From Rhodoferax sp. (GTDB lineage: Bacteria > Pseudomonadota > Gammaproteobacteria > Burkholderiales > Burkholderiaceae_C), in contig JAMFRW010000091.1 in NCBI GenBank assembly GCA_026224975.1, positions 1 through 32,827 of the forward strand: a DNA stretch of 32,827 nt, read 5' to 3'. Made by a program: the position numbers and the translations under genes. Each line of letters starts with the position of its first letter. Position 1 is the first letter of the stretch. Shown in pieces: positions 25,560-32,827 of this stretch. The notes beneath the pieces were generated by a model, which ran no database searches, was not told where the DNA came from, and saw only the letters and a program-made list of their open reading frames with translations.

Positions 25560-27445
25560 ATCTGCACCCGCGTCCCCAGCTCTATCACGCAATTGTTGGG
25601 CAGCCGGAAGAACTCGACCGCGCTGCCGGCGTTGCGTGACATCGCCGCAAAGAGCTTCTCGCGCCAGTGCGCCATGCCCGAGCCCGGCGTGGGCACCACG
25701 GTTTCGCGACTCAGGAAGTAGGACGTCTCGAAGAGGTTGATGTCGAGGCCGTGCTCCTTGCAGAGCGCCAGCGCCTTCGGGATGTCCGGCGAGTTCTTGA
25801 AACCGTAGTTGACCACCACCTGCCAGAAGCCCCGCACCAGCGGCGTCACCTCGACGCGGTCGCTGAAGGGCACCCAGGGCACATCGTGGATGACCACGCA
25901 GAGGATCACGTTGCGCTCGTGCAGTACCTGGTTGTGTTTGAGGTTGTGCATGAGCGCCTGCGGCACGGTGCCGGGGTTGGCGGTGGCGTAGACGGCCGTG
26001 CGGCTCGCGCGCATGGCGTGCTCGTCGGCGGCGAGTGCGGTGATGAAGGGCAGCAGCTCGGGGTCGTCGCGGCGGATGTGTTCGAGCAGCAGTTCACGCC
26101 CGCGCTTCCAGGTGGCCATCACGGTGAAGATGGCCCCGCCCATCACCAGCGGGAACCAGCCGCCCTGCAGGAACTTGAGCGAGCAGGCTGCGACCAGCAC
26201 CGCATCGAACGCCAGGAATACGCCGGTCACACCGAGCGCCAGCGCAAGCGGGTAGTGCCAGGCGCTGCGCACCACGAAGAAGGTCAGCAAGGTGGTGATC
26301 AACATCGTCACCGTCACCGCGATACCGTAGGCCGAGGCCAGCGCCGACGAACTGCCGAAGCCGACGATCGCCAGCACCACGCCGATCAGCAGCACCCAGT
26401 TGACGCCGGGCAGGTAGATCTGGCCCGCTTCCTTGGTCGAAGTGAACATGACCTGCATGCGCGGCAAGAAGCCGAGCTGCATCGCCTGTCGCGTCATCGA
26501 GAACGCGCCCGAGATCACCGCCTGCGAGGCAATGACCGTGGCCGCCGTCGAAAGAATCACCGCCGGGATCAGCCAGGCCTGCGGGAAGAGCCGAAAGAAC
26601 GGGTTGGCCAGCGCCGTCGCATCACGCATCATCAACGCGCCCTGACCCATGTAGTTGAGCGCGAGCGCGGGCATCACGAAGGCCGTCCACGCGATCTGGA
26701 TGGGCCGCTTGCCGAAGTGGCCCATGTCGGCATACAGCGCCTCCGCGCCGGTGAAGGCCAGCACGATCGCGCCCATCGCCGCGAAGAGATGCCAGCCGCG
26801 CGACTGCAGGAACGTGAATGCATGCCAAGGGTTGAGCGCCGCCAGAATCTGCGGCTGCTGCACGATCTGCAGCAGGCCTGTGGCGGCCAGCGCCAGAAAC
26901 CACACCACGATGATCGGCCCGAAGAGCTTGCCGATGGTCGCCGTGCCATGCCGCTGCACCATGAAGAGCCCCACCAGCACGCCGATGGAAATCGGGACCA
27001 CATAAGGCTTGAAAGCCGGCGTGACGACCTCCAGCCCTTCGACCGCACTCAGCACCGAGATCGCCGGCGTGATGACGCCATCGCCATAAAACAGCGCCGC
27101 GCCGAACACACCGATCAGCAGCAGCACCGTGCGCTTGCGCGACGCGCCGCCACACGCGTGTGACGCCAGCGCCGTGAGCGCCATGATGCCGCCCTCGCCG
27201 CGGTTGTCGGCCCGCAGGATCAGCAGCACGTACTTGATCGTCACTACGATCATCAGGCCCCAGAAGATGGTCGAGATCGCGCCGATGAGGTTGTCGGCCG
27301 TCAACGGAATGCCGATCGCCGGGTTGAAGACTTCCTTCAGCGTGTACAGCGGGCTGGTGCCGATGTCGCCATACACCACGCCGATGGCCCCCAGCGTGAG
27401 CGCCGCCATGCCCTGGCGCGAGTGGTTCGAAGAATCCTTTTGCAT
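25556..27445 (-). CDS. kup: Low-affinity potassium transporter Kup
   Basis: A 629-residue K+/H+ symporter of the KUP/HAK/KT family, normal length. After a short cytoplasmic N-terminus ([19 protein letters not shown]) comes the signature [20 protein letters not shown], then about twelve membrane segments (for example [21 protein letters not shown] near residue 105) and a cytoplasmic C-terminal domain ending [12 protein letters not shown]. It brings K+ across the inner membrane, mainly at low pH or under osmotic stress. The ATG at 27445 is the family start. It is last in a minus-strand gene run that also contains kdpE/kdpD-like genes, which suggests, but does not show, a shared potassium theme. 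Confidence 0.97.
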   Translation of the reverse strand: MQKDSSNHSRQGMAALTLGAIGVVYGDIGTSPLYTLKEVFNPAIGIPLTADNLIGAISTIFWGLMIVVTIKYVLLILRADNRGEGGIMALTALASHACGGASRKRTVLLLIGVFGAALFYGDGVITPAISVLSAVEGLEVVTPAFKPYVVPISIGVLVGLFMVQRHGTATIGKLFGPIIVVWFLALAATGLLQIVQQPQILAALNPWHAFTFLQSRGWHLFAAMGAIVLAFTGAEALYADMGHFGKRPIQIAWTAFVMPALALNYMGQGALMMRDATALANPFFRLFPQAWLIPAVILSTAATVIASQAVISGAFSMTRQAMQLGFLPRMQVMFTSTKEAGQIYLPGVNWVLLIGVVLAIVGFGSSSALASAYGIAVTVTMLITTLLTFFVVRSAWHYPLALALGVTGVFLAFDAVLVAACSLKFLQGGWFPLVMGGAIFTVMATWKRGRELLLEHIRRDDPELLPFITALAADEHAMRASRTAVYATANPGTVPQALMHNLKHNQVLHERNVILCVVIHDVPWVPFSDRVEVTPLVRGFWQVVVNYGFKNSPDIPKALALCKEHGLDINLFETSYFLSRETVVPTPGSGMAHWREKLFAAMSRNAGSAVEFFRLPNNCVIELGTRVQI

Positions 27446-27611
27446 CGCGGGCTGAGCCGGGAGTGACGATGCGGCGGTTGTAGGGGGTGGGGTGTAAAGA
27501 ACGCATAAACGCGGCGAGGCAGAGGCGATACCGCAACGTCGCCGCGACAGTGCCACAACGGCGCGGCCTGATACGCCGTGGTGCGGGTGCGCCGACCCAC
27601 GTTGGCGTGGC

Positions 27612-28154
27612 TTACACGGGTTCGAGCGCGCGATGCGGCTCGGCCGGCAGCACGACTTCAAGCGCCATGCCTGCCACGACAGGCCCACCCTTGGCCACCA
27701 CCGCCATGACACCCGCCTTGCGGATAAGGTTTCCATCGGCCGTGCGATCGAGGACGGCGGCCATCAGCCCCGATCGAAACCGGTCGATCTGCACGCAGGG
27801 GTTGCGCAGGCCGGTGATCACGACGACAGCCGAAGGCCCGATCCGAAGCTCTGTTCCCGCTGGCAATGCGAGAAGGTCGAGGTCACGTGTCGTGATGTTC
27901 TCGCCAAGGTCGCCCGGCGCAATCTCGAAGCCCTGCTCACGCAGTTCATCGAACAACTCGCTGTGCATCAAGTGGACCTGACGCAAGTTCGGCTGCGTCG
28001 GATCGCGGGCCACGCGTGACCGATGTTGCACCGTCGCGCCACTGTGCGTATCGCCTTCGACACCGAGGCCGGCGAGCAAGGTGATGCTCGGCGCGAGGTG
28101 TTTGGAGAAGGTGTGCGAGGGGTTCGAGCTGACGGCGATGACGCGGGCTTGCAT
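27612..28154 (-). CDS. MOSC-domain protein
   Basis: A 180-residue cytoplasmic protein of the MOSC superfamily (related to the C-terminus of molybdenum cofactor sulfurases and to YiiM). Diagnostic stretches are [48 protein letters not shown] and [12 protein letters not shown], where Cys120 is the conserved cysteine expected to carry sulfur or bind the cofactor. The reaction is not assigned; family members reduce N-hydroxylated compounds or handle sulfur. It lies 23 nt upstream-side of the next hypothetical gene and 166 nt before kup on the same strand. Confidence 0.9.
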   Translation of the reverse strand: MQARVIAVSSNPSHTFSKHLAPSITLLAGLGVEGDTHSGATVQHRSRVARDPTQPNLRQVHLMHSELFDELREQGFEIAPGDLGENITTRDLDLLALPAGTELRIGPSAVVVITGLRNPCVQIDRFRSGLMAAVLDRTADGNLIRKAGVMAVVAKGGPVVAGMALEVVLPAEPHRALEPV

Positions 28155-28177
28155 GGGCTTGTTGTTTGCGGCAATCG

Positions 28178-28495
28178 CTAGATTTTCTTCGGCGGCTCCG
28201 TGAACAAGCGCGCTGCCCTTCCCTTCAACTCCAGCAGTTCACTCGCCGTCACCGAATACTTGCCCGTGAGCACATCCACGTCGACGCGGAATTCGACTTC
28301 CTTGCCGTTGTGTTCGAGCAGGCCGGAGGTGAACTCGTAGTCTTCGCTTTCGGCGGGCAGACCCTGGGCCTTCACGTCGTAGTCGTCGTAGGCGACGCTG
28401 CGGATCTCGCCGCTCGCCAGGCTCAGGACGCCGGTCGATTGCACGATCGTCTCGGTCAGTTCATCGAATATCACGATCGGTACGTTCAGATCCAC
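28178..28495 (-). CDS. Conserved-looking hypothetical protein, small and acidic
   Basis: A 105-residue acidic protein I do not recognise. The GTG at 28495 (VDLNVPIVIFDELTETIVQS) was preferred over the TTG at 28513 because AGGAA lies 6 nt upstream of it. The sequence alternates beta-like stretches (EIRSVAYDDYDVKAQGL, KEVEFRVDVDVLTGKYSVTA) with an ending of charged helix (ELLELKGRAARLFTEPPKKI). No signal peptide or membrane segment is present. It is placed between the dehydrogenase and MOSC genes, probably co-transcribed. Confidence 0.75.
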   Translation of the reverse strand: MDLNVPIVIFDELTETIVQSTGVLSLASGEIRSVAYDDYDVKAQGLPAESEDYEFTSGLLEHNGKEVEFRVDVDVLTGKYSVTASELLELKGRAARLFTEPPKKI

Positions 28496-28562
28496 TTCTG
28501 CTTCCTGCTGCAAGGGCCGTTTTTTGGCGAGGCACGCATTGTCGGCGTTTGGCGCGTCGCGT

Positions 28563-29513
28563 TCAGATCGGCGTGGACACCGGCTGGCCTGCGGCGTGGC
28601 GGCGGGCGTTGTCGAGGAAGCATTGCATCGATGCGTTCATCGCCTCGGGCGCGCGGCCGCCGATGTGCGGCGTGAGGACGACGTTCTCGAAGCCCAGCAG
28701 CGCTGCCGGCGGCGCGGGTTCGCTTTCATACACATCGAGCCCGGCGCCGGCGATGGTACCGGCCTGCAGGGCAGCGGCCAGCGCGGCCGTATCGACCACG
28801 CTGCCGCGCGCGATGTTGACAAGGTAACCGCGGGGCCCCAGCGCCGCGAGCACGCCCGCGTTCACCAAGTGCTTCGTGGCCGCGCCGCCGGGTGTGGCGA
28901 CGACGAACACATCGCACCACCGCGCCAGCGCATCCAGGCTCTCGAACCAGGTGTGCGGCGAATCGCCGCGGCGCGAGCGGTTGTGGTAGCCCACCTGCAT
29001 CTCGAAGCCGAGCGCGCGCTGCGCGATCTTGCGGCCGATGGCGCCCAGGCCGAGGATGCCGAGGCGTTTGCCCGTGAGCGTGGGCACCATCGGCAAGGCA
29101 TCGCGCCAGATGCCTTCGCGGCAGGCACGGTCGTGCTGCGGAATCTTGCGGACGGTGGCGAGGATCAGCGCGAAGGCATGGTCGGCCACGCAATCATCGT
29201 TGGTGCCGGCACCATTGGCGAGCACGGTGCCGCGCGCCCGCGCATGCTCGATCGCCATGTTCTCGAAGCCGACGCCGAGCGCGCAGGCAAAGCTCAGGTT
29301 CGGCATGGCATCGATCTCGGCGGCGGTGAGGCCGGTGGTGCCGTTGGTGAGCACGGTCTGCACGCGCGCGCCATCGGCCGCGATGTGATGCTGACGACGG
29401 GTGGCATCGGGCGCGTAGATCACCTCATGCGATTCGGCGAGCGCGGCTTGGGCATCGGCCGGGAGCGCGATCAAAACGAGCAGGACCGGTGCGGCAGGTA
29501 AATCAGTTGTCAT
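28563..29513 (-). CDS. D-isomer-specific 2-hydroxyacid dehydrogenase, probably NADP-dependent (glyoxylate/hydroxypyruvate reductase-like)
   Basis: A 316-residue cytoplasmic oxidoreductase. The Rossmann fold has GILGLGAIGRKIA (about 152-164). The catalytic triad is complete: Arg236 (VNIARGSVVD), Glu265 (DVYESEP) and His283 (TPHIGGRAPE). The end of the second beta strand reads GYHNRSRR, where an acidic residue would favour NAD; the basic residues favour NADP(H), as in glyoxylate/hydroxypyruvate reductases. The substrate-side segment LGVGFENMAIEHARARG fits that group. The ATG at 29513 follows AAAGAG. It begins 33 nt after the kdpE-like stop on the same strand. Urea metabolism could be linked through glyoxylate from allantoin breakdown, a speculative idea only. 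Confidence 0.93.
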   Translation of the reverse strand: MTTDLPAAPVLLVLIALPADAQAALAESHEVIYAPDATRRQHHIAADGARVQTVLTNGTTGLTAAEIDAMPNLSFACALGVGFENMAIEHARARGTVLANGAGTNDDCVADHAFALILATVRKIPQHDRACREGIWRDALPMVPTLTGKRLGILGLGAIGRKIAQRALGFEMQVGYHNRSRRGDSPHTWFESLDALARWCDVFVVATPGGAATKHLVNAGVLAALGPRGYLVNIARGSVVDTAALAAALQAGTIAGAGLDVYESEPAPPAALLGFENVVLTPHIGGRAPEAMNASMQCFLDNARRHAAGQPVSTPI

Positions 29514-29546
29514 CGACGATCTCTTTCGAAGTTCGGAGGGGTTGGG

Positions 29547-30233
29547 TCAATCTGCCACCAGCCGATACCCGACGCCGGGCTCGGTGAGCAAAAAGCGCGG
29601 CTCGGCCGGGTCGGCCTCGAGCTTGCCGCGCAGCGCGCCCATGTAGATGCGCAGGTAGTGCGTGTGTTCCGTGAATTCGGCGCCCCACACATCGGCCAGC
29701 AACTGACGATGGGTGACGACGCGGCCGGCGCTGCGCACCAGGCGCGCGAGCAGTGCAAATTCGGTGGGCGTGAGGTGCAGCGGCCGGCCATCGAGGCGCA
29801 CGGCGCGCTGCTCGAGGTCGATGTGAACGTTGTCGAGTTCGTAGACCGTTTGCGCTGGTGCCAACGCCACACCGCGGTGGCGCAGCGCCACGCGCATGCG
29901 CGCCAGCAGTTCACCCACGCTGAAGGGTTTCACGAGGTAATCATCAGCGCCCGCATCGAGCAGGCCGATCTTCTGTTCTTCGTTGTCACGCGCCGAAACG
30001 ACAACGACCGGAACGCTGCCCTGCCGACGCAGTTCGCGCAGCAGCGTGGCGCCGTCGCCATCGGGCAGGCCGAGATCGAGCACGACCACATCGGGCGCGG
30101 TGTTGGCGAACAGCGATCGGGCTTCGCTGAGGCTCACGGCAGTGACGACCTCGAAGCCTTCGACCGTGAGGACCGATTGCATCAGGGTGCGGATTTCTCG
30201 GTCGTCTTCGACGAGGAGGACTTTGAGGCTCAT
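29547..30233 (-). CDS. KdpE-like OmpR-family response regulator
   Basis: A 228-residue regulator. The receiver domain has EDD near residue 10, phosphoacceptor Asp53 (VVVLDLGLPDGDG), SARDNEEQK and [20 protein letters not shown], with the winged helix at about 130-228 (LTPTEFALLARLVRSAGRVV, HYLRIYMGALRGKLEADPAE, LTEPGVGYRLV). HTHYLRIYMGALRGKLE is the KdpE-type recognition helix. KdpE normally activates kdpFABC, absent here. The ATG at 30233 is the family start; there is no clear ribosome site. The kinase gene is upstream on the same strand but separated by 420 nt, unusual for this pair. Confidence 0.9.
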   Translation of the reverse strand: MSLKVLLVEDDREIRTLMQSVLTVEGFEVVTAVSLSEARSLFANTAPDVVVLDLGLPDGDGATLLRELRRQGSVPVVVVSARDNEEQKIGLLDAGADDYLVKPFSVGELLARMRVALRHRGVALAPAQTVYELDNVHIDLEQRAVRLDGRPLHLTPTEFALLARLVRSAGRVVTHRQLLADVWGAEFTEHTHYLRIYMGALRGKLEADPAEPRFLLTEPGVGYRLVAD

Positions 30234-30653
30234 GTCATTGAGCCCATTGCGTTGCGGTGGACACTCTGCTGTTGGAGCGGCTGCGGCAGCAGTGGCTCTT
30301 GCTCCGACAACCGCCGCTGTGCCCATCGCGACCGCGCGCGCAAATGCCGCGTGCGGCGGCTCTTCCCCCCAACACCCGCCGATGGTTGAGCGCGGCAAGG
30401 GGTGCCCGGTGGGGGCGATTTCTGGGGCGACGGAGGCGCGCAGGTTCGAGGTCGGCGCGCTTGCGCGCTTCGTCAACTGACTCGCTGCGGCTGTTCGAAC
30501 GCAGCGCACGAAGTAAGCGTAGTGAGTTCTGCGGCGCGACCTCGGGCCTGCGCGCCGCCGTGCAGTCGGCGTACCCGCCGACCGCCACAGCCTGAGCCCC
30601 CGCCGGGCGCCCCCTGTCGCGCCGCGCCACCCGACGATGAGACGCGAAGAACA
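30234..30653. repeat. 420-nt non-coding spacer with hairpins between kdpD-like and kdpE-like genes
   Basis: No reading frame in this stretch resembles a protein. It contains CGCTGCG-N10-CGCAGCG (30483-30506, with TTCGAA in the loop) and GTCGGCG-TACC-CGCCGAC (30565-30582). The CTGCGGCTGTTCGAACGCAG core and nearby AGCGTAGTGAGTTCTGCGG resemble an intergenic repeat that I recall from Comamonadaceae-type genomes, which would need a search to confirm. Confidence 0.5.
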
Positions 30654-32246
30654 TCATTCCCCCACCGCCTCGACCGGCACCGCCGGAGCATCTTCCACAA
30701 CCAAGCTCAGCACGAAGCTGCTCCCACCGCCAACGCGCGCCTTCGCGATCAACGTCCCACCGTGCGCCTCGGCGATGGCCCGGCACACGGCCAGTCCAAG
30801 GCCGGAGCCGCGCACGCCGGCCGAACTGGCGCCGCGCACGAAGCTCTCGAAGATGCGATCGGCGTCACGGGCAGGATGGCCGGGGCCACGGTCGTTCACG
30901 CTGACGCGCAACGCTTGCCCATCGAACGCGGCATCGATGTCCACCGGGCCATCGCTGTACTTCAGCGCGTTGTCGAGCAGGTTGTCCAGCAGTTGCGCCA
31001 GCATGATGGGATCGGCGCGCACCAGCGGCAGGGCGGCGGGCACGTGGGCTTGCACACGGCGCTGCGGGTCGCGGCGGCGCACGCGGGCGAGCACGGTGCC
31101 GATGATTTCTTCGAGCGACTGCCAATCGCGCTGCACCTCGCGCTGCGCACTCGACAGGCGCGCCCATTGCAGGGTGTTTTCGGTCATGGTGACGAGGTAG
31201 TCGGCCTCCTGGGCGATCAATGCAACCAGTCGCTCGCGGTCGGCTTCGGTGAGGCGGTCGCGCTGTTCGCTGAGGGATGACGCGGCGCCGACGATCGAGG
31301 CGAGCGGTGTGCGGAAGTCGTGCGACACCGCGGCAAGCAAGGCGCTCCGCTGTTGTTCGAGCTGCGCCTGGCTGCGCGCGGTGAAGGCTTGCGCGGCATG
31401 GCGCGCGCGTTGCAGGGCGGCGCTGAGCAGGTCGCACATGGCTTGCGCGTGCTGGCGGGTTTCGTCGTCGATGCCCGCACCGTCGGCGACAGGCCATTCG
31501 AGGGCAGCCAGCGTCTGCATGCCGTCCCGCAGCGGCAAGTACCACGCGGTGAGGTCGGGCCAGCGGTCGGTGCCGGGGCCGAGGGCGCGGCCGTCGTCGA
31601 TGCAATGCTGCAGGGCGGCGCGCTGTGGCAGGTCGGCCGGGAGGAGCGCGCCGGCGGCATCGGCGAGTTTGTCATCGGCTTGCCGGATGGCGAGCAGCAC
31701 TGGCGCGCCGCAGGCCTGGTCCAGGCGTTGCATGGCGGGGCGCAGGGCTTGCTGCGAGTGATGTGCGTCGACGACATCCGCCACATCGGCCAAGGCTGCC
31801 AGTTCGCCCGCCAAACCTTGTAGTTGCAGCGCGCGGCGCTCACGGTCCTGGGCGTGGGCGGTTTCGCCGCGCAGGCGGGCCGAGAGGTGGCTGATCAACA
31901 GCGCGACGACGAGGAAGGCGCCCAGCGTCAACAGGTGCTCGGCGCTGTCGACCGAGAGTGTTCCGCGCGGCGGCACGAACAGCAGGTTGAGCGACAGCAC
32001 CGAGAGCAGCGCTGCGGTGGCCGACTGTGCGCGGTCGCAGCGATAAGCGACGACCACGACGGCGACCAGGTACACCGCCGCCTGCACGGTGAGCGACAGG
32101 TGCCGGTCGACGGCCCAGCACAGCAGCGAGGCCATGGCCACCGCGCCGATGACGAACAGCCAGCCACGAAGCCGCGGCCCGGCAGATCGCGACAGCTCGG
32201 GCCGGCTGCCTTGGATCGGCAAGCTGCGGTGTTCGCTGGCGGGCAT
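30654..32246 (-). CDS. KdpD-like sensor kinase lacking the N-terminal KdpD/USP domains
   Basis: A 530-residue kinase. Residues 26-125 carry the KdpD four-helix membrane domain (DUF4118: GWLFVIGAVAMASLLCWAVD, SLNLLFVPPRGTLSVDSAEH). A GAF-like region follows (about 145-280), then HisKA with His309 (AAVSHDFRTPLASIVGAASS) and the ATPase domain (LDNLLDNALKYS, NDRGPGHPARDADRIFESF, GSGLGLAVCRAI). Full KdpD proteins are near 900 residues, with an additional N-terminal ATP-binding and universal-stress domain that helps sense K+; that part is missing and the frame upstream re-reads sppA. The ATG at 32246 lies 38 nt after the sppA stop. DUF4118 kinases of this short form exist, so this may be an intact short family member rather than a damaged gene. 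Confidence 0.88.
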   Translation of the reverse strand: MPASEHRSLPIQGSRPELSRSAGPRLRGWLFVIGAVAMASLLCWAVDRHLSLTVQAAVYLVAVVVVAYRCDRAQSATAALLSVLSLNLLFVPPRGTLSVDSAEHLLTLGAFLVVALLISHLSARLRGETAHAQDRERRALQLQGLAGELAALADVADVVDAHHSQQALRPAMQRLDQACGAPVLLAIRQADDKLADAAGALLPADLPQRAALQHCIDDGRALGPGTDRWPDLTAWYLPLRDGMQTLAALEWPVADGAGIDDETRQHAQAMCDLLSAALQRARHAAQAFTARSQAQLEQQRSALLAAVSHDFRTPLASIVGAASSLSEQRDRLTEADRERLVALIAQEADYLVTMTENTLQWARLSSAQREVQRDWQSLEEIIGTVLARVRRRDPQRRVQAHVPAALPLVRADPIMLAQLLDNLLDNALKYSDGPVDIDAAFDGQALRVSVNDRGPGHPARDADRIFESFVRGASSAGVRGSGLGLAVCRAIAEAHGGTLIAKARVGGGSSFVLSLVVEDAPAVPVEAVGE

Positions 32247-32284
32247 CGCGCTGGTGTCCACGCGCGAGCCTCGCGCCGGTAGCG

Positions 32285-32827
32285 TCAGCGAATGCCGCCG
32301 ATGCCGCCGAGCGCCTTCACCGCACCCGCGCCGATGGAGGCGCCGAAGCGCTTGGCGAGCCGCTCGGCCACGTTTTCCTTCGGCGTGTAGTCGACGATTT
32401 CTTCGGCCTTGACGATCTCGCGCGCCACGTAGTCGAGGTTGCCCAGATGATCGATCAAGCCGAGATCGAGTGCGGCCTGGCCGTTCCAGAACAGGCCGCT
32501 GAAGAGTTCCGGCGTTTCCTTCAGGCGCGAGCCGCGGCCCTGCTTGACGACAGCGATGAACTGCTGGTGGATCTGGTCGAGCGTGGCCTGGATGTAGGCG
32601 CGCTGCTTGGGCGGCAGTGGCGAGAACGGGTCGCCGATGCCCTTGTTCTCGCCCGCCGTCAGCAGGCGGCGTTCGACGCCGAGCTTGTCCAGCAGGCCGA
32701 CGGCACCAAAGCTGTCCATCAGCACGCCGATGGAGCCGACGATGCTGGCCTTGTCGACGAAGATCTCGTCGGCGCCCACCGCCATGTAGTACGCGCCGGA
32801 GGCGCACACCTCTTCGCAGACGGCGTA
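32285..32827 (-). CDS. Signal peptide peptidase SppA-like S49 serine protease (partial, C-terminal 180 residues)
   Basis: The frame is open from the right edge to the TGA at 32285, so the N-terminal part lies outside. It reads AVCEEVCASGAYYMAVGADE at the edge; the Ser in CASGAYY is the S49 catalytic nucleophile. DKASIVGSIGVLMDSFG and the following KLGVERRLLTAGENKGIGDP are typical of the SppA/SohB family that cleaves remnant signal peptides in the membrane. The C-terminus (AERLAKRFGASIGAGAVKAL, ending GGIGGIR) fits the shorter single-domain type. It is upstream of the kdpD-like gene on the same strand and may be co-transcribed with it. Confidence 0.93.
   Translation of the reverse strand, partial: YAVCEEVCASGAYYMAVGADEIFVDKASIVGSIGVLMDSFGAVGLLDKLGVERRLLTAGENKGIGDPFSPLPPKQRAYIQATLDQIHQQFIAVVKQGRGSRLKETPELFSGLFWNGQAALDLGLIDHLGNLDYVAREIVKAEEIVDYTPKENVAERLAKRFGASIGAGAVKALGGIGGIR

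Noticed and set aside
30257-30595. Plus-strand frame in the kdpD/kdpE spacer
   Set aside because: Low-complexity Arg/Ala/Ser translation, no ribosome site, and it runs through the hairpin-forming repeats.

Overview
The window is high-GC DNA with dense genes, short intergenic gaps and Burkholderiales-type protein families: a Gram-negative porin of the OmpC/Omp32 type, lipoproteins starting C-G-G-G-G, a CusR/CusS-type pair, a class IV cyclase-type CYTH protein, and a urea ABC transporter with urease. It looks like a chromosomal segment of a betaproteobacterium, most likely the Rubrivivax/Leptothrix/Comamonadaceae-type group of Burkholderiales. This placement is an inference from protein style; no rRNA or tRNA gene is present.

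Layout, left to right. (1) 1-789: the start of urtA, the urea-binding protein of an ABC importer, running leftwards out of the window. (2) 999-1984: a two-gene cassette on the minus strand, a small HExxH metallopeptidase-like protein overlapping by 4 nt a small putative lipoprotein. (3) 2176-6826: a two-gene signalling operon, a 1199-residue hybrid kinase whose input module is a complete NCS1-type permease plus an eight-cysteine cluster, and a REC-LuxR regulator. (4) 6914-9248: ureA-ureB-ureC, divergent from the kinase across an 87-bp region with a 17-bp palindrome and two opposed sigma-54-like elements. (5) 9249-9730: a non-coding stretch with tandem repeats, REP-like sequence and a 22-bp stem. 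(6) 9731-12057: a CusR/CusS-like pair. (7) 12109-14975: a Sel1-like repeat protein and a porin with a clear terminator. (8) 15295-16760: ureE (very His-rich tail) and ureF. (9) 16803-20015: a CYTH protein, an OmpR-type regulator, a higBA toxin-antitoxin module, then an EnvZ-like kinase. (10) 20196-22419: two exported lipoproteins, one with FG-GAP/VCBS repeats and one intradiol-dioxygenase-like. (11) 22676-24230: an N-acyl amino acid synthase-like (FeeM) gene divergent from ureG. (12) 24336-25559: an MFS exporter, convergent with a minus-strand run from 25556 to the right edge: kup, a MOSC protein, a hypothetical protein, a 2-hydroxyacid dehydrogenase, kdpE-like and shortened kdpD-like genes, and sppA (cut by the edge).

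The common theme is urea nitrogen: uptake (urtA), hydrolysis (ureABC) and nickel insertion (ureE, ureF, ureG), with a transporter-fused sensor kinase next to the structural genes. The urease genes, usually one compact cluster, are here in three blocks across about 17 kb, and ureD is not in the window. A second theme is signalling: four two-component pairs lie in 33 kb. The observations most worth following are the permease-kinase fusion and its divergent regulatory region, the toxin with two compensating frameshifts between a response regulator and its kinase, the metallopeptidase/lipoprotein pair, and the repeat-built histidine tail of UreE.
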